From positions 1-64,000 of the forward strand of contig JAJYMC010000041.1 of assembly GCA_021787335.1 (NCBI GenBank): a stretch of DNA of 64,000 bases, in the 5' to 3' direction. Positions 63,571-64,000 of the stretch are shown in pieces. The position numbers and the translations under genes were made by a program. The notes under the pieces were generated by a model. It worked only from the letters and a program-made list of their open reading frames with translations, did not search any database and was not told the origin of the DNA. Within the stretch, counting starts at the first letter, position 1; the number at the start of each line of letters is the position of its first letter. The DNA comes from Bacillota bacterium. GTDB taxonomy: Bacteria > Bacillota > Sulfobacillia > JAJYWN01 > JAJZPE01.

Positions 63571-64000
63571 TTATGATGCGAAAGGACACCGCCCCCGGAT
63601 GGGGCAGCGTCCGCAGGCCCGCCGGCCGACGGGCGCGTGGCCGCCCGCGTCCCCGCCGGCGACCGCCCGTGTCAGGCCGATGACCCCGGCCACTGCTTTC
63701 ACCGGCGACAGCGCGCCGGAGGCTTGCACCGCGAGTCCGGCGGCGGCCAGGGCCGGCGCCGGCAGCAGACTCACCAGACGCGACTGGTGCTCGAGGGGGT
63801 AGTCCTCGTCGCCGGGGAAGGCGACGCTCACGGCCTCGAAGCCCGCGGCCGCGGCCGGGCCGGTGGCCAGGTGATGGACCAGGCTGTCGGTCAGGGTCAG
63901 GCAGGCCGCGGAGGCCACCGCGTCCAGGGCCATGGCCCTGACCAGCTTCCCCTCCCCGGCGGCGGCCATGGCCGCCAGCTCGACGGCTGGGCCGATGGTG
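63571..64000 (-). CDS. B12-dependent methionine synthase activation-like protein, partial
   Basis: The frame is open to the right edge, so about 143 C-terminal residues are seen. TIGPAVELAA, ALDAVASAACLTLTDSLVHHLA, VSVAFPGDEDYPLEHQSRLVSLLPAPALAAAGL and SGALSPVKAVAGVIGLTRAV resemble the activation domain of cobalamin-dependent methionine synthase, which binds SAM and helps reactivate the corrinoid. The C-terminus ends in ACGRCPIRGRCPFAS, a three-cysteine motif that could bind a cluster. Its closeness to the corrinoid operon suggests a repair role for the carrier protein, but it is on the other strand. Confidence 0.65.
   Translation of the reverse strand, partial: TIGPAVELAAMAAAGEGKLVRAMALDAVASAACLTLTDSLVHHLATGPAAAAGFEAVSVAFPGDEDYPLEHQSRLVSLLPAPALAAAGLAVQASGALSPVKAVAGVIGLTRAVAGGDAGGHAPVGRRACGRCPIRGRCPFAS

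Overview
The window is very GC-rich (the long antisense ORFs are a by-product of this) and looks like the chromosome of a spore-forming, probably anaerobic, high-GC member of the Bacillota. The grounds are a YlbJ-type sporulation membrane protein, a LexA box of the CGAAC-N4-GTTCG form, the siroheme-dependent haem route (AhbC and AhbD), a pyrrolysine-free MttB-type corrinoid methyltransferase operon, lysine 2,3-aminomutase and strong GGAGG ribosome binding sites with many GTG/TTG starts. I cannot assign a genus. I see no tRNA, rRNA or CRISPR array.

Layout. 0-6.4 kb: edge-truncated TnpB-like gene, a ROK kinase-cupin fusion, a large hybrid histidine kinase with an N-terminal MEDS-like domain. 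6.4-13.9 kb: a tightly coupled minus-strand redox operon under a GntR regulator (FAD-linked oxidase fused to Fe-S/CCG domains, BON-GlpA-like dehydrogenase, FAD/NAD oxidoreductase, DUF1667 protein). 14-19.2 kb: a DUF457-type membrane protein, two FtsX-type permeases and a class V aminotransferase. 19.2-22.1 kb: ahbC-ahbD and a previously uncalled 31-residue membrane peptide. 22.1-34.9 kb: MarR-regulated multidrug pump, M29 aminopeptidase with a methyltransferase remnant at its end, ylbJ, a PIN toxin-antitoxin pair, a two-half M16 peptidase, an acetamidase/formamidase, an FmdB zinc ribbon and small envelope-type genes.

35.0-44.6 kb is a nine-gene co-directional catabolic cluster: IclR regulator, NMT1/SsuA-type ABC importer, LarA-type racemase, aconitase X large subunit, an aconitase X swivel domain fused to a complete urocanase, and a 2-hydroxyacid dehydrogenase. 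The fusion and the company it keeps suggest an unrecognised route that feeds a hydroxy acid into urocanate and then hydrates it. 44.9-50 kb: DUF362 ferredoxin protein, glyA, cysK and an alpha-oxoamine synthase. 50.1-56.6 kb: an SOS-controlled mutagenesis operon (catalytically degenerate Y-family protein, DUF6504, DnaE2-type polymerase) with a consensus promoter and LexA box, split by a decayed IS607-type element.

56.8-62.9 kb is a sigma-54 operon: upstream inverted repeat, a near-perfect -24/-12 promoter, MttB-like methyltransferase, corrinoid protein, MtrH/MtgA-like methyltransferase, a PAS sigma-54 activator and lysine 2,3-aminomutase, the last two overlapping by four bases. This implies methyl transfer from a quaternary or methylated amine, possibly lysine-related, to tetrahydrofolate. 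The right edge holds a four-helix membrane protein and part of a B12-dependent methionine synthase activation-like protein.
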